Of a stretch of DNA of 64,000 nt, positions 49,451-57,656 are shown one piece after another. Origin of the DNA: KBS50 sp042434095. GTDB lineage: Bacteria > Actinomycetota > Actinomycetes > Mycobacteriales > Micromonosporaceae. Each line of letters begins with the position of its first letter. Position 1 is the stretch's first letter. The position numbers and the translations under genes were made by a program. Below the pieces are notes generated by a model, which saw nothing but the letters and a program-made list of their open reading frames with translations, did no database searches and was not told the origin of the DNA. The DNA lies in contig NZ_JBHLUE010000011.1 of the NCBI RefSeq assembly GCF_042434095.1, forward strand, positions 678,513 through 742,512, given 5' to 3'.

Positions 49451-49975
49451 ATGAGTGTGCCACTGACCCTGCTCGGCCTGCTGGAACGGGAACCGAGCCA
49501 CGGCTACGACCTCAAGCGCGACTACGACGAATACTTCGGGCGCGGCCGTCCGCTGCCGTTCGGCCAGGTCTACTCCACGCTGGGCCGGCTCGCCCGGGAC
49601 GGCAAGGTGGTGGTGAGCGAGGTGGCGCCGGGCGAGGGCCCGGACCGCAAGCGGTACGTCATCACCGAGCGCGGCGCCACCGAGCTGGACACCTGGCTCA
49701 GCGAGCCGGTCGAGGCGGAGCCGCACCTGCAGACGGTGCTGTTCACCAAGGTCACCCTGGCGCTGATGCTCGACCGGCCGGCCGAGGAGTACCTGGACAG
49801 CCAGCGGCAGGCGCACCTGCGCCGGATGCGCGAGCTCACCGAGATCAAGCGCAGCGGAAACCTCGTCGACGCGCTGCTGGCCGACCACGGCCTGTTCCAC
49901 CTGGAGGCCGACCTGCGGTGGATCGACACCACCTCCGCCCGGCTGGACGCCCTGGCCAAGGCGGTGCGGCGATGA
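49451..49975 (+). CDS. PadR-family transcriptional repressor
   Basis: A 174-residue PadR regulator. The N-terminal winged helix (SVPLTLLGLLEREPSHGYDLKRDYDEYFGRGRPLPFGQVYSTLGRLARDGKVVVSEVAPGEGPDRKRYVITERGATEL) is typical, and the C-terminal helical part (about 95-174) is the dimerisation/ligand domain of the subfamily with the Vir_act_alpha_C-like pattern. It precedes an ABC exporter and overlaps it by ATGA, a common arrangement in which the repressor is relieved by the exporter's substrate. A strong palindrome overlaps its promoter. Confidence 0.93.
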   Translation: MSVPLTLLGLLEREPSHGYDLKRDYDEYFGRGRPLPFGQVYSTLGRLARDGKVVVSEVAPGEGPDRKRYVITERGATELDTWLSEPVEAEPHLQTVLFTKVTLALMLDRPAEEYLDSQRQAHLRRMRELTEIKRSGNLVDALLADHGLFHLEADLRWIDTTSARLDALAKAVRR

Positions 49976-50682
49976 CGCAGGGCGGTGCGGCGATGACGAC
50001 GTACGCGATCGAGGCCCGGGATGTGCGCCTCGCGTTCGGCGCGACCCCCGCGCTGCGCGGCGCGAACCTCGCGGTGACCCCCGGCGAGGTTGTCGCGGTG
50101 ATGGGCCCCAGCGGGTCCGGCAAGTCGACCCTGCTGCACTGCCTGGGTGGCATCCTCGTGCCGGACGCCGGCGAGATCCACGTCGGCGGGCACCGGGTCG
50201 ACACCCTGGACGAGACGGCCCGCAGCACGCTGCGGCGCGACCGGTTCGGCTTCGTGTTCCAGTTCGGCCAGCTCGTCCCCGAGCTGACCGCCGAGGAGAA
50301 CGTGGCGCTGCCGTTGCTGCTCGGCGGCCTGCGCCGGGCCGACGCGCTGGACCGGGCCCGCTCGTGGTTCGACCGGCTCGGCCTGGCCGGGCTGGAGCGG
50401 CGACGCTCCGGCGAGCTGTCCGGCGGCCAGGCGCAGCGGGTGGCGCTGGCCCGCGGGCTGGTGGCCCGCCCCACGGTGCTGTTCGCCGACGAGCCCACCG
50501 GCGCGCTGGACACGCTCACCGGCGAGCAGGTGATGAACCTGCTGGTGGACGGCGCCCGCGAGCAGGGCACGACCGTCGTGCTGGTCACCCACGAGGCCCG
50601 GGTGGCCGCGTACGCAGACCGGACGGTGCTGGTCCGCGACGGCCGGGTCACCGCCGACGAGCCGGCGCGGGTGGGCTCATGA
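49972..50682 (+). CDS. ABC exporter ATP-binding protein (MacB/LolD-like)
   Basis: A 236-residue ATPase: Walker A GPSGSGKST (about 45-53), Q-loop FQFGQLVPELTAEENVALPLLL, signature LSGGQAQRVALAR, Walker B VLFADEPTGALD and an H-loop VTHEARVAAYAD. The subfamily is that of FtsE/LolD/MacB, which pair with FtsX-like permeases as encoded next. The ATG at 49972 overlaps the padR stop, but an 18-bp sequence including this junction is duplicated 21 bases on, providing a second in-frame ATG at 49993. Confidence 0.92.
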   Translation: MTQGGAAMTTYAIEARDVRLAFGATPALRGANLAVTPGEVVAVMGPSGSGKSTLLHCLGGILVPDAGEIHVGGHRVDTLDETARSTLRRDRFGFVFQFGQLVPELTAEENVALPLLLGGLRRADALDRARSWFDRLGLAGLERRRSGELSGGQAQRVALARGLVARPTVLFADEPTGALDTLTGEQVMNLLVDGAREQGTTVVLVTHEARVAAYADRTVLVRDGRVTADEPARVGS

Positions 50683-52853
50683 TCCGCTTCGGGCTCCGGC
50701 TGGCCGTGACCGGCGGCCGGGAGGTGCTGGTCCGGCTGGTCATCATCGCCCTGGCCGTGGCGGCCGGGGTCGGGATGCTGCTCGCCGTTGTGGCCGGAGT
50801 CAACGCCGTCAACGCGCAGAATCCCCGGTACGCCTGGCTGGCCCCCGCCGCCGACGCCGGGACCCCGGTGCCCGGCGTCGATCCGCTGTGGGCCGCGGAG
50901 CGGGACGACTACGTCCGGCACACCCTGATCACCCGGGTCGACCTGGCCGCCACCGGGCCCGCCTCCCCGGTGCCGCCCGGCCTGCCCCGGGTGCCCGGCC
51001 CGGGCGAGTACTTCGCCTCGCCGGCGCTGGCCGACCTGCTCGGCGCCCTGCCGGCAGACCAGCTCGCCGATCGCTATCCGGGTCGGCTGGTCGGCACGAT
51101 AGGCCGGGCCGCGGTGCCCGACCCGGACACCCTCATGGTGGTGGTCGGCCGCCGCCCGGCGGAGATGGCGGCGCTGGACCGCGCCATCCAGATCAGCCGG
51201 ATCAACACCGACGTCCCACCGGTCCGCGCCGACGCGCTCAAGCTGGTTCTCGGCACGGTCGCGGCCGGGCTGCTGTTCCCGCTGCTGATCTTCACGGGCA
51301 CCGCGACCCGGCTGTCGGCGGCCCGCCGCGAGCAGCGGTACGCGGCCATGCGGCTGGTCGGCGCCACCCCGCGGCAGATCTCCCTGATCGCCACCATGGA
51401 GGCCGGGCTCGCGGCGGCCGCCGGCACCGCGCTCGGCTTCGGGGTGTACGCGTCGCTGCACGGCGTCCTCGCCGGCATCCCGTTCACCGGCAACCGGTTC
51501 TATCCCGACGACTTGGCGCTGACCTGGATCGACGCCGTCGCCGTGGCGCTCGGGGTGCCGCTCGCGGCCGCGCTGGCGGCCCGGCTCGCGTTGCGCCGGG
51601 TCCGGATCTCCCCGCTGGGCGTGAGCCGGCGGGTCACCCCGCGCCCGCCGTCGGCGTACCGGCTGCTCCCGCTGCTGCTCGGGCTCGCGCTGCTGGCGTA
51701 CCTGCTGTTCCGGCGGCCGGAGACCAGCACGGCCCAGCTGCTGACCTTCCTGCCGGGGATCCTGCTGGTGATGACCGGCCTGGTCGCATCCGGACCGTGG
51801 GTCACCATGGTCGGCGCGCGGTTGCTGGCCGCCCGGTCCCGCCGGCTGGCCACCCTGGTGGCGGCCCGCCGGCTGGCCGACGATCCGCGGGCGGCCTTCC
51901 GCGCGGTCAGCGGGCTGGCCCTGGCGCTCTTCGTCGCCACCGTGGCCACCGGGGTGATCAGCACGATCGTCTGGGAACGCGGCCCGCGCGACGGCGGATC
52001 GAAAGGGGGCGACACCACCATGCAGATGTGGTTCGCAGAGCCGCCGGGTACGCAGGTGCCGGCCGCGGTGAGCGGCCTGGCCACCATGCCCGGCGTGCGG
52101 GACCTGACCGTGCTCCGGCAGAACCCGGACCACCGGAACGGGGAGCCGGAAACGCTGGCCAGCTGCCGGGACGTGCTGCGGGTCCCCGGTCGGGGTGGCT
52201 GCCCGCCGGGCGCCACCGTCGTGCGGGTGTGGCCGGACTTCACCGGCTGGCGCGGCGAGCCGCCGCCCGCGCAGTGGCCGGCCGCCCCGATCACAGAGGC
52301 GGAGTTCGCGCGGTTGCCGGTGTACTGGATCCTGCTGAACACCGACGGATCGAAGTCCACGGTGGAACGCGCCCGCACGGTGCTGGAGCAGGCATACCCA
52401 GACAACCGCTTCCCGCCGAACATGCGCGGCGACTTCGAGTCCGACGTCAACAAGGCGTTCGTGGCGTGGCAGCGGCTGGCCGAGGTGATCATCGTGGCCA
52501 GCATGGTGGTGGCCGCGGCCGGCCTCGCGGTGACCATCGCGAGCGGGCTGGCCGAGCGGAGACGCCCGTTCAGCCTGCTCCGGCTCACCGGGGTGCCGCT
52601 GCGGGCGCTGCGCCGGGTGGTGGCGCTGGAGACCGCCGTACCGCTGCTGCTGGTGGCGGCGGTGGCCATCGGGGCCGGCCTGCTGACCGCGTCGCTGTTC
52701 CTGCGCGCCCAGATGGACTACGGCCTGCGCCCGCCGGGGCCCGGCTACTACGGCTTGGTGGCCGCCGGCCTGCTGGTCGCGCTCGCCGTCATCGCCGCCA
52801 GCATGCCCCTGCTGAACCGCACAACCGGCCCCGAGGTGGCCCGTAACGAGTGA
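50679..52853 (+). CDS. FtsX-like ABC exporter permease
   Basis: A 724-residue permease with the duplicated MacB/FtsX layout: an N-terminal helix (VIIALAVAAGVGMLLAVVAGV), an extracytoplasmic segment (about 40-190), three helices with RREQRYAAMRLVGATPRQISLI (coupling loop), a second half with an ectodomain (about 430-600) and final helices containing RRRPFSLLRLTGVPLRALRRVV. Together with the upstream ATPase it likely exports an antibiotic, peptide or lipid; the substrate is unknown. It overlaps the ATPase gene by 4 bases. The repeat element copy C starts at its stop codon. Confidence 0.9.
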   Translation: MIRFGLRLAVTGGREVLVRLVIIALAVAAGVGMLLAVVAGVNAVNAQNPRYAWLAPAADAGTPVPGVDPLWAAERDDYVRHTLITRVDLAATGPASPVPPGLPRVPGPGEYFASPALADLLGALPADQLADRYPGRLVGTIGRAAVPDPDTLMVVVGRRPAEMAALDRAIQISRINTDVPPVRADALKLVLGTVAAGLLFPLLIFTGTATRLSAARREQRYAAMRLVGATPRQISLIATMEAGLAAAAGTALGFGVYASLHGVLAGIPFTGNRFYPDDLALTWIDAVAVALGVPLAAALAARLALRRVRISPLGVSRRVTPRPPSAYRLLPLLLGLALLAYLLFRRPETSTAQLLTFLPGILLVMTGLVASGPWVTMVGARLLAARSRRLATLVAARRLADDPRAAFRAVSGLALALFVATVATGVISTIVWERGPRDGGSKGGDTTMQMWFAEPPGTQVPAAVSGLATMPGVRDLTVLRQNPDHRNGEPETLASCRDVLRVPGRGGCPPGATVVRVWPDFTGWRGEPPPAQWPAAPITEAEFARLPVYWILLNTDGSKSTVERARTVLEQAYPDNRFPPNMRGDFESDVNKAFVAWQRLAEVIIVASMVVAAAGLAVTIASGLAERRRPFSLLRLTGVPLRALRRVVALETAVPLLLVAAVAIGAGLLTASLFLRAQMDYGLRPPGPGYYGLVAAGLLVALAVIAASMPLLNRTTGPEVARNE

Positions 52854-52905
52854 AAGGAAGGGCCCCTTGTTATCGCTTTTTGTATAGCAGGGGGCCCTTT
52901 TTAAC
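52853..52905. repeat. GGGCCC-armed repeat element, copy C
   Basis: It has the same core as copy B (GGGCCCCTTGTTATCGCTTT then TTGTATAG) with a slightly altered right arm (CAGGGGGCCCTTTTTAAC). It begins at the permease stop and ends 31 bases before a convergent gene, so it may terminate transcription in both directions. Confidence 0.9.
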
Positions 52906-52936
52906 GCTGGGCGCACCCGGCGCGACCCGGGGGCGG

Positions 52937-53419
52937 TCAGCCGGAGCCGGACAGCAGGGCGGCTAGGCGGTCGGCGACCGGGGGAGCGTGCAGGTGCAGC
53001 CGTGCCACGTTGACCGTGTCCGTGCCCACCACCGCGAGCAGGGCACGGTCGCCGACCGCGTACACGCTCAGGTAGCCGGCGCCGTTGCGCACGGTGGACT
53101 GCAGGAAGGGCCCCTGGTCCAGCCGGAACGCGACCTGCCGGCCCAGGCCGTAGCTGCTGGCGGCGAGCGCCGCCAGGTCGTCCGCGTCCACGGTGGTGAG
53201 CAGGTTGTGCGAGATCAGCAGGCCGTCCACGCCGCCGAGGAGGCAGCCCCGCACGCCGGGGATCTGGATGCGCAGGTCCGTGAGTTCACCCTCGATGGCC
53301 CGGTACGGCAGCGAGGGGTCACCGGCGAGCGACGGTGGATAGCTCGGCCGGGGACCGGCCGGCGGTCGCTGGGCGGTGCGTCGCGGCAGGCCGCCCCGGC
53401 CGTTGTCGGTCCCGGTCAC
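52937..53419 (-). CDS. roadblock/LC7-domain protein with Pro-rich N-terminus
   Basis: A 160-residue protein: a Pro/Arg-rich N-terminal tail (about 40 residues) and a roadblock/LC7 (MglB-like) domain (LTDLRIQIPGVRGCLLGGVDGLLISHNL, DADDLAALAASSYGLGRQVAF, VRNGAGYLSVYAVGDRALLAVVG). Such proteins regulate small Ras-like GTPases, and in Streptomyces occur in conservons. Here no GTPase, DUF742 or kinase gene accompanies it. The GTG start overlaps the stop of a second roadblock gene. Confidence 0.82.
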   Translation of the reverse strand: MTGTDNGRGGLPRRTAQRPPAGPRPSYPPSLAGDPSLPYRAIEGELTDLRIQIPGVRGCLLGGVDGLLISHNLLTTVDADDLAALAASSYGLGRQVAFRLDQGPFLQSTVRNGAGYLSVYAVGDRALLAVVGTDTVNVARLHLHAPPVADRLAALLSGSG

Positions 53420-53787
53420 AGATCCAGGGTCTCCTCGATGCCGCGCAGTTGGTGGCGGGCCAGCGCGAGATTGGACCGGGTCTTGCTCAGCGCCAGGTAG
53501 AGGAAGAGGCCCTTGCCGTTGCGGCCGGTGAGCGGGCGGATCAGGTGGTACTGGTTGGTCAGCGTGATGAGGATGTCCTCGATCTCGTCGGCCAGGTTGA
53601 GCATCTCGATGGTGCGCATCTTGGCGCGTACCACGTCGGTGTTGCCCGCCGCCGCGACCGTGAGGTCGAAGTCGCTGGTGCCGCCGGCGACGCCCAACGT
53701 CATTCCGCTGTTGTAGTCGACCAGCGCCACGCCGATGGCGCCGTCGATGCTCATCGCGCCCTTGAGGGCCACGTCCAGGTTTGCCAC
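53416..53787 (-). CDS. roadblock/LC7-like small protein
   Basis: A 123-residue protein with a roadblock-like pattern (MSIDGAIGVALVDYNSGMTLGVAGG, FDLTVAAAGNTDVVRAKMRTI, DILITLTNQYHLIRPLTGRNGKGLFLYLALSKTRSNLALARHQL). It is shorter at the ends than MglB. It is translationally coupled to the next roadblock gene, so the two may form a heterodimer. The start is GTG at 53787 behind GGGGAG. The partner GTPase must be elsewhere. Confidence 0.78.
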   Translation of the reverse strand: MANLDVALKGAMSIDGAIGVALVDYNSGMTLGVAGGTSDFDLTVAAAGNTDVVRAKMRTIEMLNLADEIEDILITLTNQYHLIRPLTGRNGKGLFLYLALSKTRSNLALARHQLRGIEETLDL

Positions 53788-54248
53788 AGAGTTCTCCCCA
53801 GGTTCGGTGACGGCAGGGCCACTCCGAGCCGGAACTGGCGGAGGGGGTCACCGGAGGAGCGGTGCCGCGAAGTGCCCCGATGCTGGCACATCCGGCACGG
53901 CGGGGGCGCTCGCGCATTCCGGATCGATCCGACCGGTGCGACCAACCCGCCCGGAGTCCCGTCAAAAGGACCAGGGCGGAGGTTGTCCCGGTTCCGGGCA
54001 AGATGCTACGAACGCCGCTGGGCAGAACACAGTGGAGTGGGATCACTCGCCCGGAGTGGTTGACCCCGTACCGCTCGGCGCCAAATCGAGTAATGGGGAA
54101 TGGTCCGTTGAGTAGCACGAGCTATTGACAGCCCGGACAGTGCTGATCGGAGCGCCGGCCCCTTGTCCGGGCAGGGGCCGGCACGCATCGACACCCCCGG
54201 AGCCGCACCCCCGATGTGTCCCCCGGACCCGGCGGCTCGGCACAGAGC
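53788..54248. other. 461-base intergenic region, divergent promoters
   Basis: No gene is supported; open frames here lack codon bias and homology. The centre (about 53995-54140) is less GC-rich and contains TTGACA at 54125-54130 and TTGAGT at 54107-54112, possible -35 boxes for the AraC gene, but no good -10 at 16-18 bases. GC-rich hairpins occur at both ends. Confidence 0.45.
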
Positions 54249-55325
54249 ATGCCGGACACGGCGGCCGAGCACATTGACGTGGAGCGCGCGGAGTTTGACG
54301 ATCCGCGCACCCCGAACCCGGCGGCCTCCGCTAGGCTGCCCTGGGTGATCGAGCTGCGCAGCCAGGATCTCCCGGCCGCGGACCGGTTCGGCTGGTGGTC
54401 CGACCTGGTTGGCGGCGCGTTCGGCCCGACGCTGATCACCAGCCCGCTGGCGGCCGACTTCCGGGCCCGGGCCGGATTCCTCCCGATGGGTCAGGTCATG
54501 CTCTCCACCCTGGGGTTGCCCACCCTGCAGTCGAAGCGCACCTGGTCGACGATCCGGCAGGCCGATCCGGAGCTGCTGCAGATCGCCCTCATCACGGGCG
54601 GCAGCCTGGGCGTGGAGCAGCACCGGAACCGCGCCCTCGTGGGCGCCGGCGACATCGTGCTCTACGACAGCTCGCACCCGTACGACGCCTGGGTCGGCGC
54701 CGACTGGCCGGCCGGCGCCGTACAGCTCCACCTGCCCAAGCGGGAGATCCCGGTGCCGCCCGGGAAGCTCCGGCCGCTGCTGGCCCGGCGCTGGCCGTCC
54801 GGCGCCGGGCTGGGCGCCGTGCTCGGCCGGCTGCTCGAACAGCTCGCCGCCGAGGCGGAAAACCTGGCCGGGGACGAGGCGCCCCGGCTCGGTTCCGCGC
54901 TGGCCGACGTGTCGGCGGCGTTCCTCGCCGACCTCGCCCGCACCGAGGGCCTGGTGCCGCCCGAGACGCGCCGGTCCGCCCTGCTGCAGCAGATTCGGGT
55001 GTTCATCGACCGCAGCCTCGCCGACCCGGCGCTGTCCCCGACCACCGTGGCGGCCGCGCACCACATCTCGGTGCGCCACCTGCACCAGCTCTTCCAGGCC
55101 GAGGAGCAGACCGTGGCGGCCCTGATCCGTACCCGCAGGTTGGAACGCTGCCGGGCGGACCTGGCCGAGCCCGGGCTCCCGGCCGCCGCCGTGGGCGCGC
55201 GCTGGGGATTTCCCGACCCGGCCGTCTTCAGCCGAGCCTTCAGCGCACGGTACGGCGTACCGCCGGGCGAGTACCGGCGCCGGTCGTCCGCCGGACGACG
55301 GCACGACGACGGCGTACGTAACTGA
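54249..55325 (+). CDS. AraC-family transcriptional regulator
   Basis: A 358-residue regulator. Residues about 35-210 form the AraC_binding_2-like cupin (LPAADRFGWWSDLVGG, IALITGGSLGVEQHRNRALVGAGDIVLYDSSHPYDAWVG). The C-terminal 100 residues carry two AraC helix-turn-helix motifs (LSPTTVAAAHHISVRHLHQLFQAEEQTV and AVGARWGFPDPAVFSRAFSARYGVPPGEYRR). The effector is unknown. The ATG at 54249 is a choice; GTG at 54344 would remove an unstructured 32-residue leader. The last 86 bases overlap the convergent membrane protein gene. Confidence 0.88.
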   Translation: MPDTAAEHIDVERAEFDDPRTPNPAASARLPWVIELRSQDLPAADRFGWWSDLVGGAFGPTLITSPLAADFRARAGFLPMGQVMLSTLGLPTLQSKRTWSTIRQADPELLQIALITGGSLGVEQHRNRALVGAGDIVLYDSSHPYDAWVGADWPAGAVQLHLPKREIPVPPGKLRPLLARRWPSGAGLGAVLGRLLEQLAAEAENLAGDEAPRLGSALADVSAAFLADLARTEGLVPPETRRSALLQQIRVFIDRSLADPALSPTTVAAAHHISVRHLHQLFQAEEQTVAALIRTRRLERCRADLAEPGLPAAAVGARWGFPDPAVFSRAFSARYGVPPGEYRRRSSAGRRHDDGVRN

Positions 55326-55809
55326 GCGCGACGGCGAGCAGCAGCGGCCCCCAGGCCAGCAGCGGAACGTAGCAGGCCAGCACCCCCCGGCCGGGCTCCG
55401 GGCGCGGTAGGTCGCTCTCCCGCGGCCCGACCAGCACCGGTCCCCGGTGGACGAAGTGGAACGTCATGTTCAGCAGCGCGTACAGGCAGATCGCGATGAT
55501 CACCCCGGCGCCGACGAACGCGGGGATCGCGGCCGCCCGGACCGGAACGGCCCGGCCGCCGAGGCCGGGCACCCAGCGCGGGATCCGCTCGCCCCAGTCG
55601 TGCACCAGGCCGAGGGTGAGCAGCGCCAGCCCCACCGACCCGGCGGACAGCACGATCAGGTACGTGCCCTCGGCCGTCATCCCGACCGTGCCGCCGGTGA
55701 GCAGGGTGACCCGCCAGATGGCCGACGGCAGCACGCAGAGCGGCACGGCGTACGCGGCCAGCACCGCCCAACGCGGTGGGGGTGTGGAGGTGCGGTTCGC
55801 GGTTGGCAT
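55240..55809 (-). CDS. hypothetical four-helix membrane protein
   Basis: A 189-residue protein with about four hydrophobic helices (about 13-31, 44-65, 95-117, 145-165) and a basic C-terminus (SYVRRRRAVVRRTTG). It resembles small actinobacterial DUF membrane proteins without assignable function. The ATG at 55809 is preferred to an upstream 29-residue extension of low quality. Its 3' 86 bases are antisense to the AraC gene's HTH-coding end, an unusually long overlap for this window. The 218 bases upstream (55810-56027) contain no gene. Confidence 0.65.
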   Translation of the reverse strand: MPTANRTSTPPPRWAVLAAYAVPLCVLPSAIWRVTLLTGGTVGMTAEGTYLIVLSAGSVGLALLTLGLVHDWGERIPRWVPGLGGRAVPVRAAAIPAFVGAGVIIAICLYALLNMTFHFVHRGPVLVGPRESDLPRPEPGRGVLACYVPLLAWGPLLLAVALSYVRRRRAVVRRTTGAGTRPAVRRTVR

Positions 55810-56027
55810 ATGGCCAGGGTCATGGCCGGCGGACGTTCGGGGATCCCCAGTCGAGGCCAGCGCGCTCCCTCCGCCGAGGGAGGCCGGATCCGCCACCGCA
55901 GGGTGTCAGAAGCGCGTGGCTCGGCCGCGCGTGCTCGGGCGCCAGACCCGGCTCGTTGGCGTGGTCAATGGCGACAAGGGACAGCGCTGGCTTGAGGGCA
56001 TCCGCTGCCCGCTCCGGTCGTGGGCGG

Positions 56028-57044
56028 TCAGGCCGGCACCGGCAACTGGAAGACCGACCACATGTCCACCGGCTGGAAGCCGAGCACCGCGTTGACCGCC
56101 CGCATGTGCGTGTTCTCCTCGGCGTTCCATGCGTCGATGGCTCGTAGCGCCGGCTCGTGGGCCCGCGCGTACGCGTGGTTGGCCGACTTCACGATCAGAC
56201 CGAGACGTCGACCTCGGTGGGCAGGCTCGACGATGGTGGTTCGCTGCCGTGCGTGAGAGTCGTCGTCCGCCTCGAACGCCAGCTTGGTGCGGGCGACCAC
56301 CCGGCCTGTCGCGTCGTGCCGGGCCGCCGTCGAGTAGGCCCGGTGGCCGCGACCCAGCTCGGTCGCCTCCTGGGCGCGTATCCGAGCAGTGTCGTACACC
56401 TCCTGCTCGACCGCCAGGTCACCGGTGGGTGCGTCGATCATGAGCCGGCTCTGCAGCGCGGCGACGTCCCTGACGATCTCGTCGGGTACGGCGTCCCGCC
56501 ACTGCACCAGCGAGTACCCGTCCGCGTGGGTCCACGCCTCGGCGAGCGCCGCCGCGTCGCCGCCCGCGTCGTCGGCGACCCGGCAGCGGGATCTGATGCT
56601 GGTCACGCCGGGTCGGTGAGCGCGATTGGTCAGGTAGCGGTAGCCGGACTCGTCCCGGGCGATGCCACCGGGCAACGCCCGAACCGTCTCGATCTCGATC
56701 AGGTTTCGGTGGTGCCGTCGGGCGCCCGCCTGAGCCTCCTCCAGCAACCTGGTGCCGATCCCGCGGCGCCGATGCTGCGGATGCACCATCAGGTCCAGCT
56801 GGGCCGTGCTCAGGTTCGCCGCCTGGGGCAACAGGTACGAGGTGGCGCCGACCACCCGATCGCCGTCCCAGGCCAGCAGCGCCTCCTCGGTCGACGCGGG
56901 CCACGGGTGCCTGAACCGGGCGTCGTGGTCCCGTCTACCGGGCACGGGAAGGTCGGGCAGGTCGTGGCGGGTGACGGCGACCATCAGGTCGTACCACCGG
57001 CTCATCGCCTCGGAGTCGGCCGGATCGAGCGGCGTGATGGTCAT
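56028..57044 (-). CDS. double-domain GNAT acetyltransferase
   Basis: A 338-residue protein with two GNAT folds. The N-terminal one (1-165) has the acetyl-CoA loop LDLMVHPQHRRRGIGTRLLEEA; the C-terminal one (170-338) has TTIVEPAHRGRRLGLIVKSANHAYARAHEPALRAIDAWNAEENTHMRAVNAVLGF, the pattern of mycothiol-synthase-like tandem enzymes and GNAT-antibiotic-modifying relatives. Only the first retains a canonical R/Q-x-x-G-x-G/A loop. Substrate unknown. It precedes, on the same strand, the tRNA-Gly gene region (57142) and is separated from it by about 100 bases. Confidence 0.85.
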   Translation of the reverse strand: MTITPLDPADSEAMSRWYDLMVAVTRHDLPDLPVPGRRDHDARFRHPWPASTEEALLAWDGDRVVGATSYLLPQAANLSTAQLDLMVHPQHRRRGIGTRLLEEAQAGARRHHRNLIEIETVRALPGGIARDESGYRYLTNRAHRPGVTSIRSRCRVADDAGGDAAALAEAWTHADGYSLVQWRDAVPDEIVRDVAALQSRLMIDAPTGDLAVEQEVYDTARIRAQEATELGRGHRAYSTAARHDATGRVVARTKLAFEADDDSHARQRTTIVEPAHRGRRLGLIVKSANHAYARAHEPALRAIDAWNAEENTHMRAVNAVLGFQPVDMWSVFQLPVPA

Positions 57045-57141
57045 GCCGCATGGTCCGGCGGGCGGAAAAAATCAGCAATCGAATTACGAGGTGGAACGGC
57101 GCGGGCGCCGCAATCACGCGGTCTGCCTGGGCCTTGATGGG

Positions 57142-57215
57142 TGGAGCGGGCGACGGGAATCGAACCCGCACCGTCAGTTTGGAAGACTGAAGCTCTGCCA
57201 TTGAGCTACGCCCGC
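57142..57215 (-). tRNA. tRNA-Gly (anticodon TCC)
   Basis: On the minus strand the sequence folds as a full cloverleaf: acceptor GCGGGCG/CGCCCGC, D-arm AGCTCAATGGCAGAGCT, anticodon loop CTTCCAA (anticodon TCC), T-arm with GGTTCGATTCC. CCA is encoded at the 3' end. The TCC anticodon reads GGA/GGG glycine codons. Confidence 0.95.
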
Positions 57216-57418
57216 ATACGCCCGAGAGATCCATGGCGCGCGGATCAGCGTACCGGGTCATCGGCCGGCGGCCCAACCGGCCCGCCGGCCGGCGGCGGCG
57301 CCCGACCCGCGACGGCCGATCCGATCTTGGGGTTGGCGTGGGTGGCGGATGAAACGCGGCGCACCGGGGAGGCGGGACGGACCGACGTCACGCGGACCGC
57401 ATACACTCTCCAGGGTTA

Positions 57419-57492
57419 CGGGGTGTGGCGCAGCTTGGTAGCGCACTCGCTTTGGGAGCGAGGGGCCGTGGGTTCAAATCCCGCCACCCCGA
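57419..57492 (+). tRNA. tRNA-Pro (anticodon TGG)
   Basis: Cloverleaf with acceptor CGGGGTG/CACCCCG, D-arm GGCGCAGCTTGGTAGCGC, anticodon stem CTCGC/GCGAG around TTTGGGA (anticodon TGG), T-arm GTGGGTTCAAATCCCGC; discriminator A. CCA is not encoded. A TACACT box at 57402-57407 lies 12 bases upstream and could be its -10; the same box recurs before tig. Confidence 0.95.
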
Positions 57493-57656
57493 CTGTCCTC
57501 CGCGACGGCTGTGGCGAACGGCACGGCAGTGGATCATCTGCCCGCCGCCGCCGCCGCGATGGTCGCCGCCGGACCGCATCCGGGTCCGCACTACACTCGT
57601 GGGGCTGAACAGCGCCCCTTCAAGATGATCTCAGACCTGTTTCAAGGAGTACGCCT

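Noticed and set aside
52937..53787. Complete conservon (cvn) operon
   Set aside because: Only two roadblock-type genes are present; the kinase-like, DUF742 and GTPase genes are missing.
53735..54128. ORFs in the AraC upstream region
   Set aside because: They have no homology, no ribosome site and amino-acid composition of spacer DNA.
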